The notes under the pieces were generated by a model. The model did no database searches and was not told where the DNA came from. It saw nothing but the letters and a program-made list of their open reading frames with translations. From the NCBI GenBank assembly GCA_014859085.1, contig JACUUY010000011.1, forward strand, positions 1 through 33,390: a stretch of DNA of 33,390 nt, read 5' to 3'. This document shows, one piece after another, positions 1 through 7,513 of the stretch. The position numbers and the translations under genes were made by a program. Source of the stretch: Caldifarciminota bacterium. GTDB taxonomy: Bacteria; Hydrothermota; Tepidihabitantia; SM23-42. Positions within the stretch are counted from its first letter, which is position 1; each line of letters starts with the position of its first letter.

Positions 1-5
1 ACATA

Positions 6-33
6 TTGACTTCGCCGCTTTTTTTCATAGAAT
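6..33 (+). promoter_or_regulatory. Sigma70-type promoter of nnr, leaderless arrangement
   Basis: TTGACT (6-11) and TAGAAT (28-33) are separated by 16 bp. The -10 ends only 6 nt before the ATG at 40, so transcription should start at or within a base or two of the start codon. No Shine-Dalgarno sequence fits in that gap. Confidence 0.7.
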
Positions 34-39
34 CTTTGT

Positions 40-1593
40 ATGCGGGTGGTCACGACCAAGGAAATGAAGGCGATCGATACCTGGGCAATGCGCAAACTGT
101 CCATTCCGGGCCTCGTCCTCATGGAGAATGCCGGCCGCGGCTGCGTTGACGTGCTTGAGCACTACTTCGAGCTGGAGGGACAGAGGGTCCTCGTGATCTG
201 CGGCAAAGGCAACAACGGCGGCGATGGCTTTGTCGTTGCGCGCCATCTCCAAAACCGTCGCGCCCTCGTGCAAGCGGTATTGCTGGGCCGGGCCCGTGAA
301 CTCACAGGTGATGCGCTCAGGAATTTCCATCTCGCTGGACAGGCGGGACTGCCGATCAAGGACATCACCCGGTTCAGTGCTCTCCAGGACATCTGCCGGT
401 CTTTTCACCCCGGTATTATCGTCGATGCGATCTTCGGCACCGGTTTCAAAGGTGTACCCGGGAATATCTACTGCCGTGCGTTCGAACTGATGAATGATGC
501 CGATGCCTTCATTTTGTCGATCGACATTCCATCAGGGATAAATGGCGATGACGGTCAATTCCAGAAGACCTGCGTGGTGGCCGATGCCACGGCCACAATG
601 TGCCTGCCCAAACGGGGCAACCTGCTCTCTCCCGGCCGCGACTGCGGCGGCGATCTGCATACGGTCGACATCGGCATACCGTACTCGCTGGTCAGCGACG
701 GCTCGCTGCAAGTCACGGAGTATGGAGATGTCCTCTCCTGGATGCCCTATCGCCGGGCCGACGGTAACAAGGGAACGTTCGGACAGGTCCTGATAATTGC
801 CGGCGCGCGCGGGTTCTCGGGCGCCGCGGTAATGGCCGCCCATGCCGCACTCAGGATGGGTGCGGGGCTGGTCCGCCTTGCTGTGCCGCGCGGTATCATC
901 GATGCGGTGGAGGCGAACCTGCTCGAGGCCGTGAAGATACCCCTGGACCAGACCGCCGATGAAACCATCAGTCCCAAAGCGATCGCCACACTACGCCCGA
1001 TTCTCAAGACGAGCGATGTGATCGTCATCGGCCCGGGGCTCACGACGCATCCGGAAACGGCCGAGTTCTTACGCGAACTCCTTCCCCGGATCGCCGTGCC
1101 GTGTATCATCGACGCCGACGCCATCAACATCGTTGCCCAGGATCCAACTATCCTCAAAAAGATCAGAGCGCCGCTCATGATGACGCCGCACCCCGGTGAA
1201 CTGTCCAGACTCATGCGTACTGCACCGGCGACCATCAATGAACAAAGAATCGAGATAGCGATCGAACAGGCACGGAAGCATAAGTGCGTGGTGGTGCTCA
1301 AGGGTGCGCCCACGGTCGCCTCCGACCAGCACGGCCAGGCGTATCTGAACCCGACCGGAAATTCCGGACTGGCGACTGCCGGTTCGGGCGATGTACTGGT
1401 CGGCATGATCAGCGGTCTCGTGGCACAGCAGCAATCGTTGCTGCACGCTGGCGCGGCCGGCGTGTTCCTGCACGGACTGTGCGCCGACCTCCTGATGGAT
1501 GACAGCAATGAATATTCCGTGACCGCAACCGACCTGATCGGCCAGATCCCACGGTCCATCAATTATCTTCTGAGGAGAGAATTCACGCAATAG
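40..1593 (+). CDS. nnr: Bifunctional NAD(P)H-hydrate epimerase / ADP-dependent NAD(P)H-hydrate dehydratase
   Basis: This enzyme repairs hydrated NADH/NADPH (NADHX): the N-terminal YjeF_N/NnrE half epimerises R-NADHX and the C-terminal ribokinase-fold NnrD half dehydrates the S form using ADP or ATP. The epimerase half (about residues 1-215) shows GKGNNGGDGFVVARHL, DAIFGTGFKG and DIPSGINGDDG. The dehydratase half (about 230-510) shows GTFGQVLIIAGARGFSGAA, GPGL, MMTPHPGELSRL and NPTGNSGLATAGSGDVLVG, which holds the catalytic Asp of the family. The length of 517 aa is normal for the fused bacterial form. The ATG at 40 is the only start compatible with the promoter just upstream and appears leaderless. 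It is followed after 6 bp by a secreted protein gene and then tatC, probably one transcript. Confidence 0.95.
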   Translation: MRVVTTKEMKAIDTWAMRKLSIPGLVLMENAGRGCVDVLEHYFELEGQRVLVICGKGNNGGDGFVVARHLQNRRALVQAVLLGRARELTGDALRNFHLAGQAGLPIKDITRFSALQDICRSFHPGIIVDAIFGTGFKGVPGNIYCRAFELMNDADAFILSIDIPSGINGDDGQFQKTCVVADATATMCLPKRGNLLSPGRDCGGDLHTVDIGIPYSLVSDGSLQVTEYGDVLSWMPYRRADGNKGTFGQVLIIAGARGFSGAAVMAAHAALRMGAGLVRLAVPRGIIDAVEANLLEAVKIPLDQTADETISPKAIATLRPILKTSDVIVIGPGLTTHPETAEFLRELLPRIAVPCIIDADAINIVAQDPTILKKIRAPLMMTPHPGELSRLMRTAPATINEQRIEIAIEQARKHKCVVVLKGAPTVASDQHGQAYLNPTGNSGLATAGSGDVLVGMISGLVAQQQSLLHAGAAGVFLHGLCADLLMDDSNEYSVTATDLIGQIPRSINYLLRREFTQ

Positions 1594-1599
1594 AATGTA

Positions 1600-3066
1600 A
1601 TGGGTGTTCTTATCTTTTTTTTCCTGCTGCAAGTTAATGTCTTTCCACAAAACGCCGCCCTGGACCGGTACACGGTGATACCGCCCCTCGGGCACGTGAA
1701 ATCGATCGCCGCATCCAATATGCAAGTCTTTGCGCTGAGCGACGACTACCTGCTGTTCATTGACAAGCATGATTTCAGACTGAATAACGCACTGTATTTC
1801 GACTGTGCGCCCCAGTTGGTCGGCTATGACCACTACACCAGTGACCTCTGGATCCTGTGCCGCGAGAAGATCCTCCGCTTCAGGACGATGACCTTCAACC
1901 TGCAGGAATTCCCGCTTCATTTCCCGGCCGAAAGATTCGCCATCGATGCCGGAGAACTCTACCTTGAAGACGCCCGGAACGGCGACAAGTTCGCCCTGGA
2001 CAAGGTGACCGGTATGATATCCAGGATCAGCGCATTCCCCGTCAATATCTACTGGCATAGGAAGACGATCGAAGGCGACATCACAAAACATCCGTTCTTA
2101 AATCCGTATTACTTCGTCGATGATGTCCATTTCTCGCAGACGCCCTTCGTACAATACCCGATAACTGCGGTCTATGATGACGGCATGCATCTGTTCGTCG
2201 GCACTGATCAGTATGGCGTTTTGAAGTACAACAAGATATCCTGGCAGAACGAGCGCATCGTCAATGGCCCGCTCGACCTGAACATAAGCAGAAACAGGAT
2301 GATCGAAGGCAAGATAGCCTTTGTGTCGAGATCCGGTCTTTCCTATTTCGATCCTGAGACCGGGGACTGGACGTACCAGCGTTTCAGGAGCCCGCTGATC
2401 GATCTCGTCACCTTCAACGGTGCTGTCCATGTCGCGCGGCAGAACAGCGTGCTGGTCACCGAGGGCACGCTGGAATCACCCAGGGGATCGTTCGACGAGA
2501 ACATTCTGTCGATCAGCAGCGACGACGAGAACATCTACGTGGGAACGCGGTCCGGAGCATTCAGCATCGCCGGCGGCACCGACAGCCCGGCGCCCTTCGG
2601 CCCTGACCGGCATGCAGTTCATATCATTTACCCGGCGCGTCATGTGGTCTATGTGGGCGGTGAGATGGGGATGTACGGATACGACCGGGAGGCAAAAACC
2701 TGGTCCACGTTACTCCCTTTCGGCGTAAAAGATATCGTCGAGCTGGCTGACGACATTTACGCGCTCGGAACGAACAACCAACTTATACGCTATCCCGGCG
2801 CGGACCGTGATACGGATACGGTACGGCCGGATACGAATTGGTCTCTCCTGCCCTATTTCAACATCTATGATATAGACACCGATGGCACCGTGTTGTATTG
2901 TGCTACTTACTCGGGCATGTATTACTACGAGCCGGTGGGCGGTTCCTACCATATTATCTATAATCTCCCGCGCATGAACTTCAAGCAGGTATTCGTGGCT
3001 GGCGGAATGCTCCTTGCGAAATCCACTGATCTCGTCTTCTCCCTGCCCCTCGAATACCGCGACTGA
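1600..3066 (+). CDS. Secreted beta-propeller-like protein of unknown function
   Basis: A 488-aa protein with a short hydrophobic N-terminus (VLIFFFLLQVNVFPQ) that reads as a signal peptide. The body contains recurring short beta-type segments such as VYDDGMHLFVGTDQYGVLKY, DENIYVGTRSGAFSI and HVVYVGGEMGMYGYD. These resemble the blades of ligand-sensing or quinoprotein-like propellers ('G.. ..GVY.Y' spacing). No catalytic residues are recognisable. It starts 6 bp after the nnr stop. The nearest purine-rich stretch (GAGGAG) is about 22 nt from the ATG, so translation may depend on coupling to nnr. Propeller fold and extracellular location are inference; the function is unknown. Confidence 0.8.
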   Translation: MGVLIFFFLLQVNVFPQNAALDRYTVIPPLGHVKSIAASNMQVFALSDDYLLFIDKHDFRLNNALYFDCAPQLVGYDHYTSDLWILCREKILRFRTMTFNLQEFPLHFPAERFAIDAGELYLEDARNGDKFALDKVTGMISRISAFPVNIYWHRKTIEGDITKHPFLNPYYFVDDVHFSQTPFVQYPITAVYDDGMHLFVGTDQYGVLKYNKISWQNERIVNGPLDLNISRNRMIEGKIAFVSRSGLSYFDPETGDWTYQRFRSPLIDLVTFNGAVHVARQNSVLVTEGTLESPRGSFDENILSISSDDENIYVGTRSGAFSIAGGTDSPAPFGPDRHAVHIIYPARHVVYVGGEMGMYGYDREAKTWSTLLPFGVKDIVELADDIYALGTNNQLIRYPGADRDTDTVRPDTNWSLLPYFNIYDIDTDGTVLYCATYSGMYYYEPVGGSYHIIYNLPRMNFKQVFVAGGMLLAKSTDLVFSLPLEYRD

Positions 3067-3111
3067 AATAACCGTCACCACGATCGCAATGACTGCTAAA
3101 GCGGATCACCG

Positions 3112-3828
3112 ATGAGCGAGAAGCACGCGTCCTTTATCGACCACCTGGAGGAATTGCGGAGAAGAATACTGTGGTCGATCGCCGCCGTCGCAGTGTGCAC
3201 GGCGGCCGGCTTCTTCTTCGCAAAGAATTTTCTGAACACGATAATCGAGAGAGCGTCGCTGGGAACCACATACTTCTTTGCTCCCACCGAAGCTTTCACG
3301 GCCCAGATAAAAGCGGCAGTATTCCTTGGCGTCGTGGTATCCTTTCCTTACCTCCTGTATCAGAGCTGGGCATTCATCGGTCCCGGATTGACCAGGGACG
3401 AGCGGCGCGTTTCCCTGAGCTATATGAGCTCCGGTATCCTGCTGTTTGCCCTGGGCATTTTCTTCGGGTATTACATACTGATCCCGTACGGCCTCAAATT
3501 CCTGCTCTCATTCGGCAGTGAGACGATCCAGCCCATGATAAATATCGGCAAGTACATGAACTTCTTCCTCTGGTGCCTGCTGGGCAGCGGCCTGCTGTTT
3601 CAATTGCCGCTCGTGCTTTTTTTCCTGATGCGCCTGGGTGTGGTGGATGTCGATACGATCTCCAGGCACCGGCCAGAGGCCATCGTTGCGGTCCTGATCC
3701 TCTGTGCCGTGATCACGCCGACCGGTGACTTCTTCACGCTCCTCCTCCTCTCCATACCCCTCCTGCTGCTTTTTGAGTTGAGCATTCTGGTTGCCCGGTT
3801 CACCGGGAAGCGCCGCCATAGACAATAG
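3112..3828 (+). CDS. tatC: Sec-independent (twin-arginine) protein translocase subunit TatC
   Basis: TatC is the polytopic inner-membrane subunit that recognises twin-arginine signal peptides and, with TatA/B, exports folded proteins. The protein is 238 aa with six predicted membrane segments. It starts with the family's cytoplasmic signature HLEELRRRI (residues 11-19) and also has the typical PTEAFTAQIKAA and SWAFIGPGLTRDERR regions, with PTGD before the last helix pair. No tatA/B gene is in the window. It lies 45 bp after the propeller gene with no promoter between them, so it probably belongs to the nnr transcript. The SD sequence before the ATG is weak. Confidence 0.95.
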   Translation: MSEKHASFIDHLEELRRRILWSIAAVAVCTAAGFFFAKNFLNTIIERASLGTTYFFAPTEAFTAQIKAAVFLGVVVSFPYLLYQSWAFIGPGLTRDERRVSLSYMSSGILLFALGIFFGYYILIPYGLKFLLSFGSETIQPMINIGKYMNFFLWCLLGSGLLFQLPLVLFFLMRLGVVDVDTISRHRPEAIVAVLILCAVITPTGDFFTLLLLSIPLLLLFELSILVARFTGKRRHRQ

Positions 3829-3844
3829 TCCCTGCAGAAGGGAC
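3828..3844 (+). terminator. Small hairpin after tatC, possible weak terminator
   Basis: GTCCCT and AGGGAC form a 6-bp stem with a 5-nt loop starting at the last base of the tatC stop codon. There is no T-tract after it, so an intrinsic terminator is only a weak call. It ends 7 bp before the -35 of the tRNA promoter. Confidence 0.3.
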
Positions 3845-3851
3845 CTCACCC

Positions 3852-3879
3852 TTGACTTCTGCGTATTTTTTGGTACAAT
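3852..3879 (+). promoter_or_regulatory. Promoter of tRNA-Ala and probably of the following operon
   Basis: TTGACT (3852-3857), 16-bp spacer, TACAAT (3874-3879). The predicted start is near 3886, about 20 nt before the tRNA. No other promoter is seen before the TPR gene. Confidence 0.8.
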
Positions 3880-3905
3880 CCCCTCTATAGAGAGAACTGA
3901 TAGCC

Positions 3906-3978
3906 GGGGCCGTAGTTCAGCTGGGAGAGCGCTTGACTGGCAGTCAAGAGGTCACGGGTTCGAATCCCGTCGGCTCCA
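3906..3978 (+). tRNA. tRNA-Ala (anticodon GGC)
   Basis: Complete 73-nt cloverleaf. The acceptor GGGGCCG pairs with CGGCTCC and contains the G3-U70 wobble that identifies alanine tRNAs. The anticodon arm is CTTGA-CTGGCAG-TCAAG, giving anticodon GGC (reads GCC). The T arm is ACGGG-TTCGAAT-CCCGT. The discriminator base is A and CCA is not encoded. The next gene's Shine-Dalgarno sequence begins 11 nt after the tRNA. Confidence 0.97.
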
Positions 3979-3996
3979 TTTCACGAATCGGAGGTT

Positions 3997-5211
3997 ATGA
4001 TGAAAAGAATGTTCACCGGAATGTGTCTCTTGACACTGCTCGCCGTGAGTTTGTCCGTATGGTGCGCACCAGCGCAAACCGTCAAAGATCCGGTAGCCGA
4101 AAAAACAACTGAGGAGCGGCAAAGAGAAGCCGAGCAAAACTATTCCATCGGCTTTGAGTACTATAAGCAAGGTAACTACGACGAAGCGATCAACTATTTC
4201 CAGAAGGCGATCGAAGCGATGCCGACGTATTACGCCGCCTACATTGCTCTTGCCAGAGCGTACCGCACCAGGAATGATATCATTGCGGCAGAAGCCGAGT
4301 ACAACAAAGCAAAGGAGATCGATCCGAAAGACCCGCGCGCCTATGAAGGGCTCGCTGCGTTGTATACGGAATTGCGGAAATACGGCGAGGCAACGGCCGA
4401 ATATGAAAGAGGGTTGAAGAACGACCCGAAAAACATCAATCTTCTTAATGGATTGGGCTACGTCTATTCGAAGATGGGCAACTATAACCGGGCGCTCGAG
4501 TACTACAACATGAGTCTGCAAAACGAACCCGAGAATCTGACGACGATGTTCGCCGTTGCTGACATATACATAGAAAAAGGGGAGCCCAGGAACGCGATCG
4601 ACTATCTCGAGGCGATAATAGAAAAAAGGCCCGCCATCGTCGAGGTTCGCGAGAAACTCGCCCAGACCTATTTTGATCTGAAGAACTATGATCCGGCCGC
4701 CCGGATGTATTCCGACCTGATAAAGGAACAGCCGGACAATTACCGCTATCACATGATGCTGGGCCAGGTCTATGCAAAACAGAAGAAATACCAGAATGCC
4801 GAGCAGGAACTCAATACCGCGCGGCGCCTGGCACCGAACAACGCGGCACCGGTCTACCAGCTTGTCGATCTCAACATCGAACGCGGACGCTACAGCGCCG
4901 CCGAAGACCTTGCTAATGAGGCGTTGAAGCTCGAACCCAATAATCTCTACGCCTACCTGTTGCTGGGCGATATCTACGTGCGCCGGGGCAATGATGGGCG
5001 CAGCAGCTGGACGCAGAACAAGAGTGCCGGCAACTGCCCGACCCTGAACGCGGCGATCAGCCACTTCAATACTGCGATTACCCATTACAACCGGGCAAAA
5101 GGGGATGGACAGCTGGCGCAGTATGCGAACAATGAGATACGACGCTGCAATACGTGGCTGGAAGAATTGCAGGAAGATAAGTGGTTCTACTGCAAAGGAG
5201 GATCACAATGA
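3997..5211 (+). CDS. Secreted/periplasmic tetratricopeptide-repeat protein
   Basis: A 404-aa protein with a signal peptide (MFTGMCLLTLLAVSLSVWCA) followed by about eight consecutive TPR units from roughly residue 47 to 330, for example YSIGFEYYKQGNYDEAINYF and LNGLGYVYSKMGNYNRALEY. TPR arrays are protein-binding scaffolds, often in envelope assembly, so a periplasmic adaptor role is inferred. A GGAGG at 3990-3994 precedes tandem ATGs at 3997 and 4000; the second has the better spacing. Only 18 bp separate the gene from tRNA-Ala and no promoter is visible between them, so the message probably starts at the tRNA promoter. Its stop overlaps the next start (ATGA). Confidence 0.88.
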   Translation: MMKRMFTGMCLLTLLAVSLSVWCAPAQTVKDPVAEKTTEERQREAEQNYSIGFEYYKQGNYDEAINYFQKAIEAMPTYYAAYIALARAYRTRNDIIAAEAEYNKAKEIDPKDPRAYEGLAALYTELRKYGEATAEYERGLKNDPKNINLLNGLGYVYSKMGNYNRALEYYNMSLQNEPENLTTMFAVADIYIEKGEPRNAIDYLEAIIEKRPAIVEVREKLAQTYFDLKNYDPAARMYSDLIKEQPDNYRYHMMLGQVYAKQKKYQNAEQELNTARRLAPNNAAPVYQLVDLNIERGRYSAAEDLANEALKLEPNNLYAYLLLGDIYVRRGNDGRSSWTQNKSAGNCPTLNAAISHFNTAITHYNRAKGDGQLAQYANNEIRRCNTWLEELQEDKWFYCKGGSQ

Positions 5212-5570
5212 GCAGGGGAATATCTGGCTTTGGAGTCATAATCCTGATCATCATACTTCTGGTCGTTGGCTATGCCGGATACCAGATCGCCGGCGTTCAC
5301 TTCAAATACGGCTCCCTCAACGAGAAAGTCGAAACCACGGTACGCATTGGGCCGCTGCAGAACGACGACATGATCCGGGAAGAATTGAGCAAAGTCGCGG
5401 GCGAAATGAAGATCGTCCTGACACCCGAGAACATATGGATAGATCGCTCGATTCCCGATTCATTCCGCATCTACATCGAATACACCGATTCGTCGAACAT
5501 CTTCGGCGTTTTCACTTACAACCGCAAATTCGTCGTCGACCAAGCGGCGCCGATCCAGATAAACTACTGA
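5208..5570 (+). CDS. Small single-pass membrane protein, DUF4845-like
   Basis: A 120-aa protein with one N-terminal membrane anchor (GVIILIIILLVVGYAGYQIA) and a small extracytoplasmic domain. The overall pattern resembles the DUF4845 / pilin-like anchored proteins of other bacteria: anchor, then a REELSKVAGEM.. helix, then alternating beta strands (FRIYIEYTDSSNIFGVF). That assignment is tentative. The ORF track begins at 5181, but the ATG at 5208 is better: it has AAAGGAGG 5-8 nt upstream and overlaps the TPR stop as ATGA, implying translational coupling. Its stop overlaps the HNH start (TGATG). Confidence 0.75.
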   Translation: MSRGISGFGVIILIIILLVVGYAGYQIAGVHFKYGSLNEKVETTVRIGPLQNDDMIREELSKVAGEMKIVLTPENIWIDRSIPDSFRIYIEYTDSSNIFGVFTYNRKFVVDQAAPIQINY

Positions 5571-6076
5571 TGCTGCAACTACCGGTCCTGCTGCTGAACC
5601 AGAATTACGAACCGCTGACCATCCTGAAACTCAAAAGAGCGATCACGCTGCTGATCCTGGGTAAAGTGGATATGGTTGAGAATCATGACAACCGGGTCAT
5701 GCATGCTATCAGCGTAACTTACCGGGCGCCGTCGGTGATCCGTTTGCGATACTACGTGTGTATCAAACGCAAGGAGATCTCGCTCACCAAGAAGAACGTG
5801 ATAAAACGGGACAATCACCAGTGTCAGTATTGCGGTAAGAGAACCGGCCAGATGACCGCCGACCACGTCCTTCCCAAAGCACTCGGCGGCGATGAATCGT
5901 GGGAGAACCTTGTCTGCGCCTGCCGAGAATGCAACAACAAGAAAGGAAACCAGAGTCTGAAACACACCAGCATGCATCTTCTCAAGAACCCGAAGCGACC
6001 TAGTTATTTCACATTTGCCCTCAAGGAACTGGGCAGCCCGAATATCAAGTGGCGTCCTTTTCTTTTTCAGCACTGA
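5570..6076 (+). CDS. HNH endonuclease family protein
   Basis: A 168-aa protein of the widespread chromosomal HNH family. The N-terminus has the characteristic LLLNQNYEPLTILKLKRAI segment, and the C-terminal half carries the zinc-braced HNH fold: CQYCG, then the catalytic TADHVLPKALGG (Asp-His), ENLVCACRECN and NKKGN. These proteins are predicted metal-dependent DNA nucleases, with the cellular role mostly unknown. The ORF track extends it to 5105, but that extension runs through the two upstream genes. The ATG at 5570 shares its A with the preceding TGA stop. It is odd to find it in an envelope operon between a membrane protein and an Omp85 protein. Confidence 0.88.
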   Translation: MLQLPVLLLNQNYEPLTILKLKRAITLLILGKVDMVENHDNRVMHAISVTYRAPSVIRLRYYVCIKRKEISLTKKNVIKRDNHQCQYCGKRTGQMTADHVLPKALGGDESWENLVCACRECNNKKGNQSLKHTSMHLLKNPKRPSYFTFALKELGSPNIKWRPFLFQH

Positions 6077-6094
6077 TCGGTATGTCCTGCTGGA

Positions 6095-7384
6095 TTGCTC
6101 TGTAACATTCTGTTTGTCGTAGTATTACTCGCAAACCAATGGTCTGCCGTTCAGACCGCGGGCAACATTTTTTTCTCATCGCCATACTTGCTCAACAGCA
6201 CCACCCGCGTCAGGAACCAGCGCGAAGCTGAAAACCTGATATCAAGGATCCTTGATAGGTACAATGACGCCGGATTCCCCTTCTGCCGCGTGACACCCGA
6301 GATGATCATCCGTGAAGACGGACCGCCGGCCTTGCACCTGGCCATCGACGAAGGTCCGAGAATAACCATCGATGACCTCCTCATCAAGAACAGCCGCCGC
6401 ACCGACCAGGGCGCGGCAAGACGCCTGGCGAATTTCAAGCGGGGTCTCTATTTTTCAAGAAAGAACACGGAGCTGGCCAAGCGAAGATTGATGGGTACCG
6501 GAGCGTTCGAAGGCATTACCGATAAGATTCTCGATCGTGATGGCCGGTACTATGTCATGTTCCTGCTCCGCGAGAAGGACAGCGACTTTCTCACTCTGTC
6601 CGGCTCGTTCAGCGGCACGGATCTCAGCTTCGGAGCGGCCTTGTCCTCATGCAACATTCTCGGCACGCTGCGCCAGTTGGATTTTGACTACGAATACCAG
6701 CGGCTATTCTCCTTCAAGTTCCGCGAACCCGTACTCATAGCACCGGCGCAGATCGACGCCGAATTCTCCATCCTGACGTATGACAGCGCACGCCTAACCA
6801 AAGGCCACGTGAGATTCGCAGCGCCGGTCGGCGCACACTTCAAAATATCTCTGTTATCGGGCATCGAACTGACCAACTACTATGTGAGTGACACAGCGAG
6901 CCGCCACGGTTCCAGCAATCTCCTTGGTGTTGGACTGGAATATGATCTCAAGGGGTCTGAGTGGGCGACCGTGCAGGTACTCCATTTCGACCATCTTTTC
7001 CGGGAAGCGGATCGCTCGCGCTTCACATACGACGGCGAGTTCGCGATGATGAAAGTAGTCCTGCAGGCACACTATCGCCGCGTGGCGACGTCCAGTTATG
7101 AATTCTTCGACTACGTGCGTATTGGAGGAGCCAGGAGCCTGCGCGGCTACCTGGAAGACGAATTCACGGCGACACGGGCATTGTGGCTGAATATTGAATA
7201 CCACCGCCTGTTCATCTTCCCGATGGTGGATATTGCCCGCATCGACCGTGAAATCGTATTTTCCTACGGCTTTGGCATGAAAGCGAAGTCGCGCATTGCT
7301 GATGCATCACTGATCATTGCCTGGCCCGGATCCGGAAAGTGGCTCGACGGTAAGATCCACCTGACATTTGCCAGGGCCATCTGA
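6095..7384 (+). CDS. Omp85/BamA-family outer-membrane protein (POTRA plus beta-barrel)
   Basis: A 429-aa protein. After a hydrophobic leader (ILFVVVLLANQWSAV) there is a POTRA-like region (about residues 30-160, with INDEGPRITIDDLLIKN- and TELAKRRLMGTGAFEG-type segments) and then a beta-strand-rich barrel. GGARSLRGYLEDEF near residue 343 matches the conserved strand/loop-6 motif (R-G-F/Y) of Omp85 proteins. The barrel should insert in the outer membrane and act in outer-membrane protein insertion or secretion. It is much shorter than BamA (about 800 aa), so it is closer to TamA-like or stand-alone Omp85 forms. The start is TTG at 6095 with no clear SD. The frame is open only from 6077, so no ATG/GTG alternative exists upstream. 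Confidence 0.85.
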   Translation: MLCNILFVVVLLANQWSAVQTAGNIFFSSPYLLNSTTRVRNQREAENLISRILDRYNDAGFPFCRVTPEMIIREDGPPALHLAIDEGPRITIDDLLIKNSRRTDQGAARRLANFKRGLYFSRKNTELAKRRLMGTGAFEGITDKILDRDGRYYVMFLLREKDSDFLTLSGSFSGTDLSFGAALSSCNILGTLRQLDFDYEYQRLFSFKFREPVLIAPAQIDAEFSILTYDSARLTKGHVRFAAPVGAHFKISLLSGIELTNYYVSDTASRHGSSNLLGVGLEYDLKGSEWATVQVLHFDHLFREADRSRFTYDGEFAMMKVVLQAHYRRVATSSYEFFDYVRIGGARSLRGYLEDEFTATRALWLNIEYHRLFIFPMVDIARIDREIVFSYGFGMKAKSRIADASLIIAWPGSGKWLDGKIHLTFARAI

Positions 7385-7456
7385 TCCGTCACTGATGAAC
7401 GGCCGCGATGCTACGCGTGCACGCACACCGGCCATTGAACCGGCGCAATGAAGGCC

Positions 7457-7484
7457 TTGCATTGTATGCCCCGGTCACTATAAT
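7457..7484 (+). promoter_or_regulatory. Promoter of the Wzi-like gene
   Basis: TTGCAT (7457-7462), 16-bp spacer, TATAAT (7479-7484). It is followed by a leader of about 23 nt with TAAGGAGG, an ordinary SD-led start in contrast to the leaderless genes of this window. Confidence 0.75.
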
Positions 7485-7513
7485 ATTTCGCGGGAACGAT
7501 TAAGGAGGAAGAC

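Noticed and set aside
1069-2091. 340-aa minus-strand ORF, and 271-aa minus ORF at 747-1562
   Set aside because: Both are shadows of nnr and the propeller gene; their translations show no domain pattern.
3791-4000. 69-aa plus-strand ORF with the peptide GRSSAGRALDWQSRGHGFESRR
   Set aside because: This is the well-known spurious translation of a tRNA gene; it runs through the tRNA-Ala at 3906-3978.
3952-5085. 377-aa minus-strand ORF
   Set aside because: It is the antisense shadow of the TPR gene and runs into the tRNA. The plus-strand TPR repeats are unmistakable.
5105-5569. N-terminal extension of the HNH ORF in the track
   Set aside because: It lies out of frame across the TPR and small membrane protein genes; the ATG at 5570 overlaps the preceding stop and begins the conserved family N-terminus.
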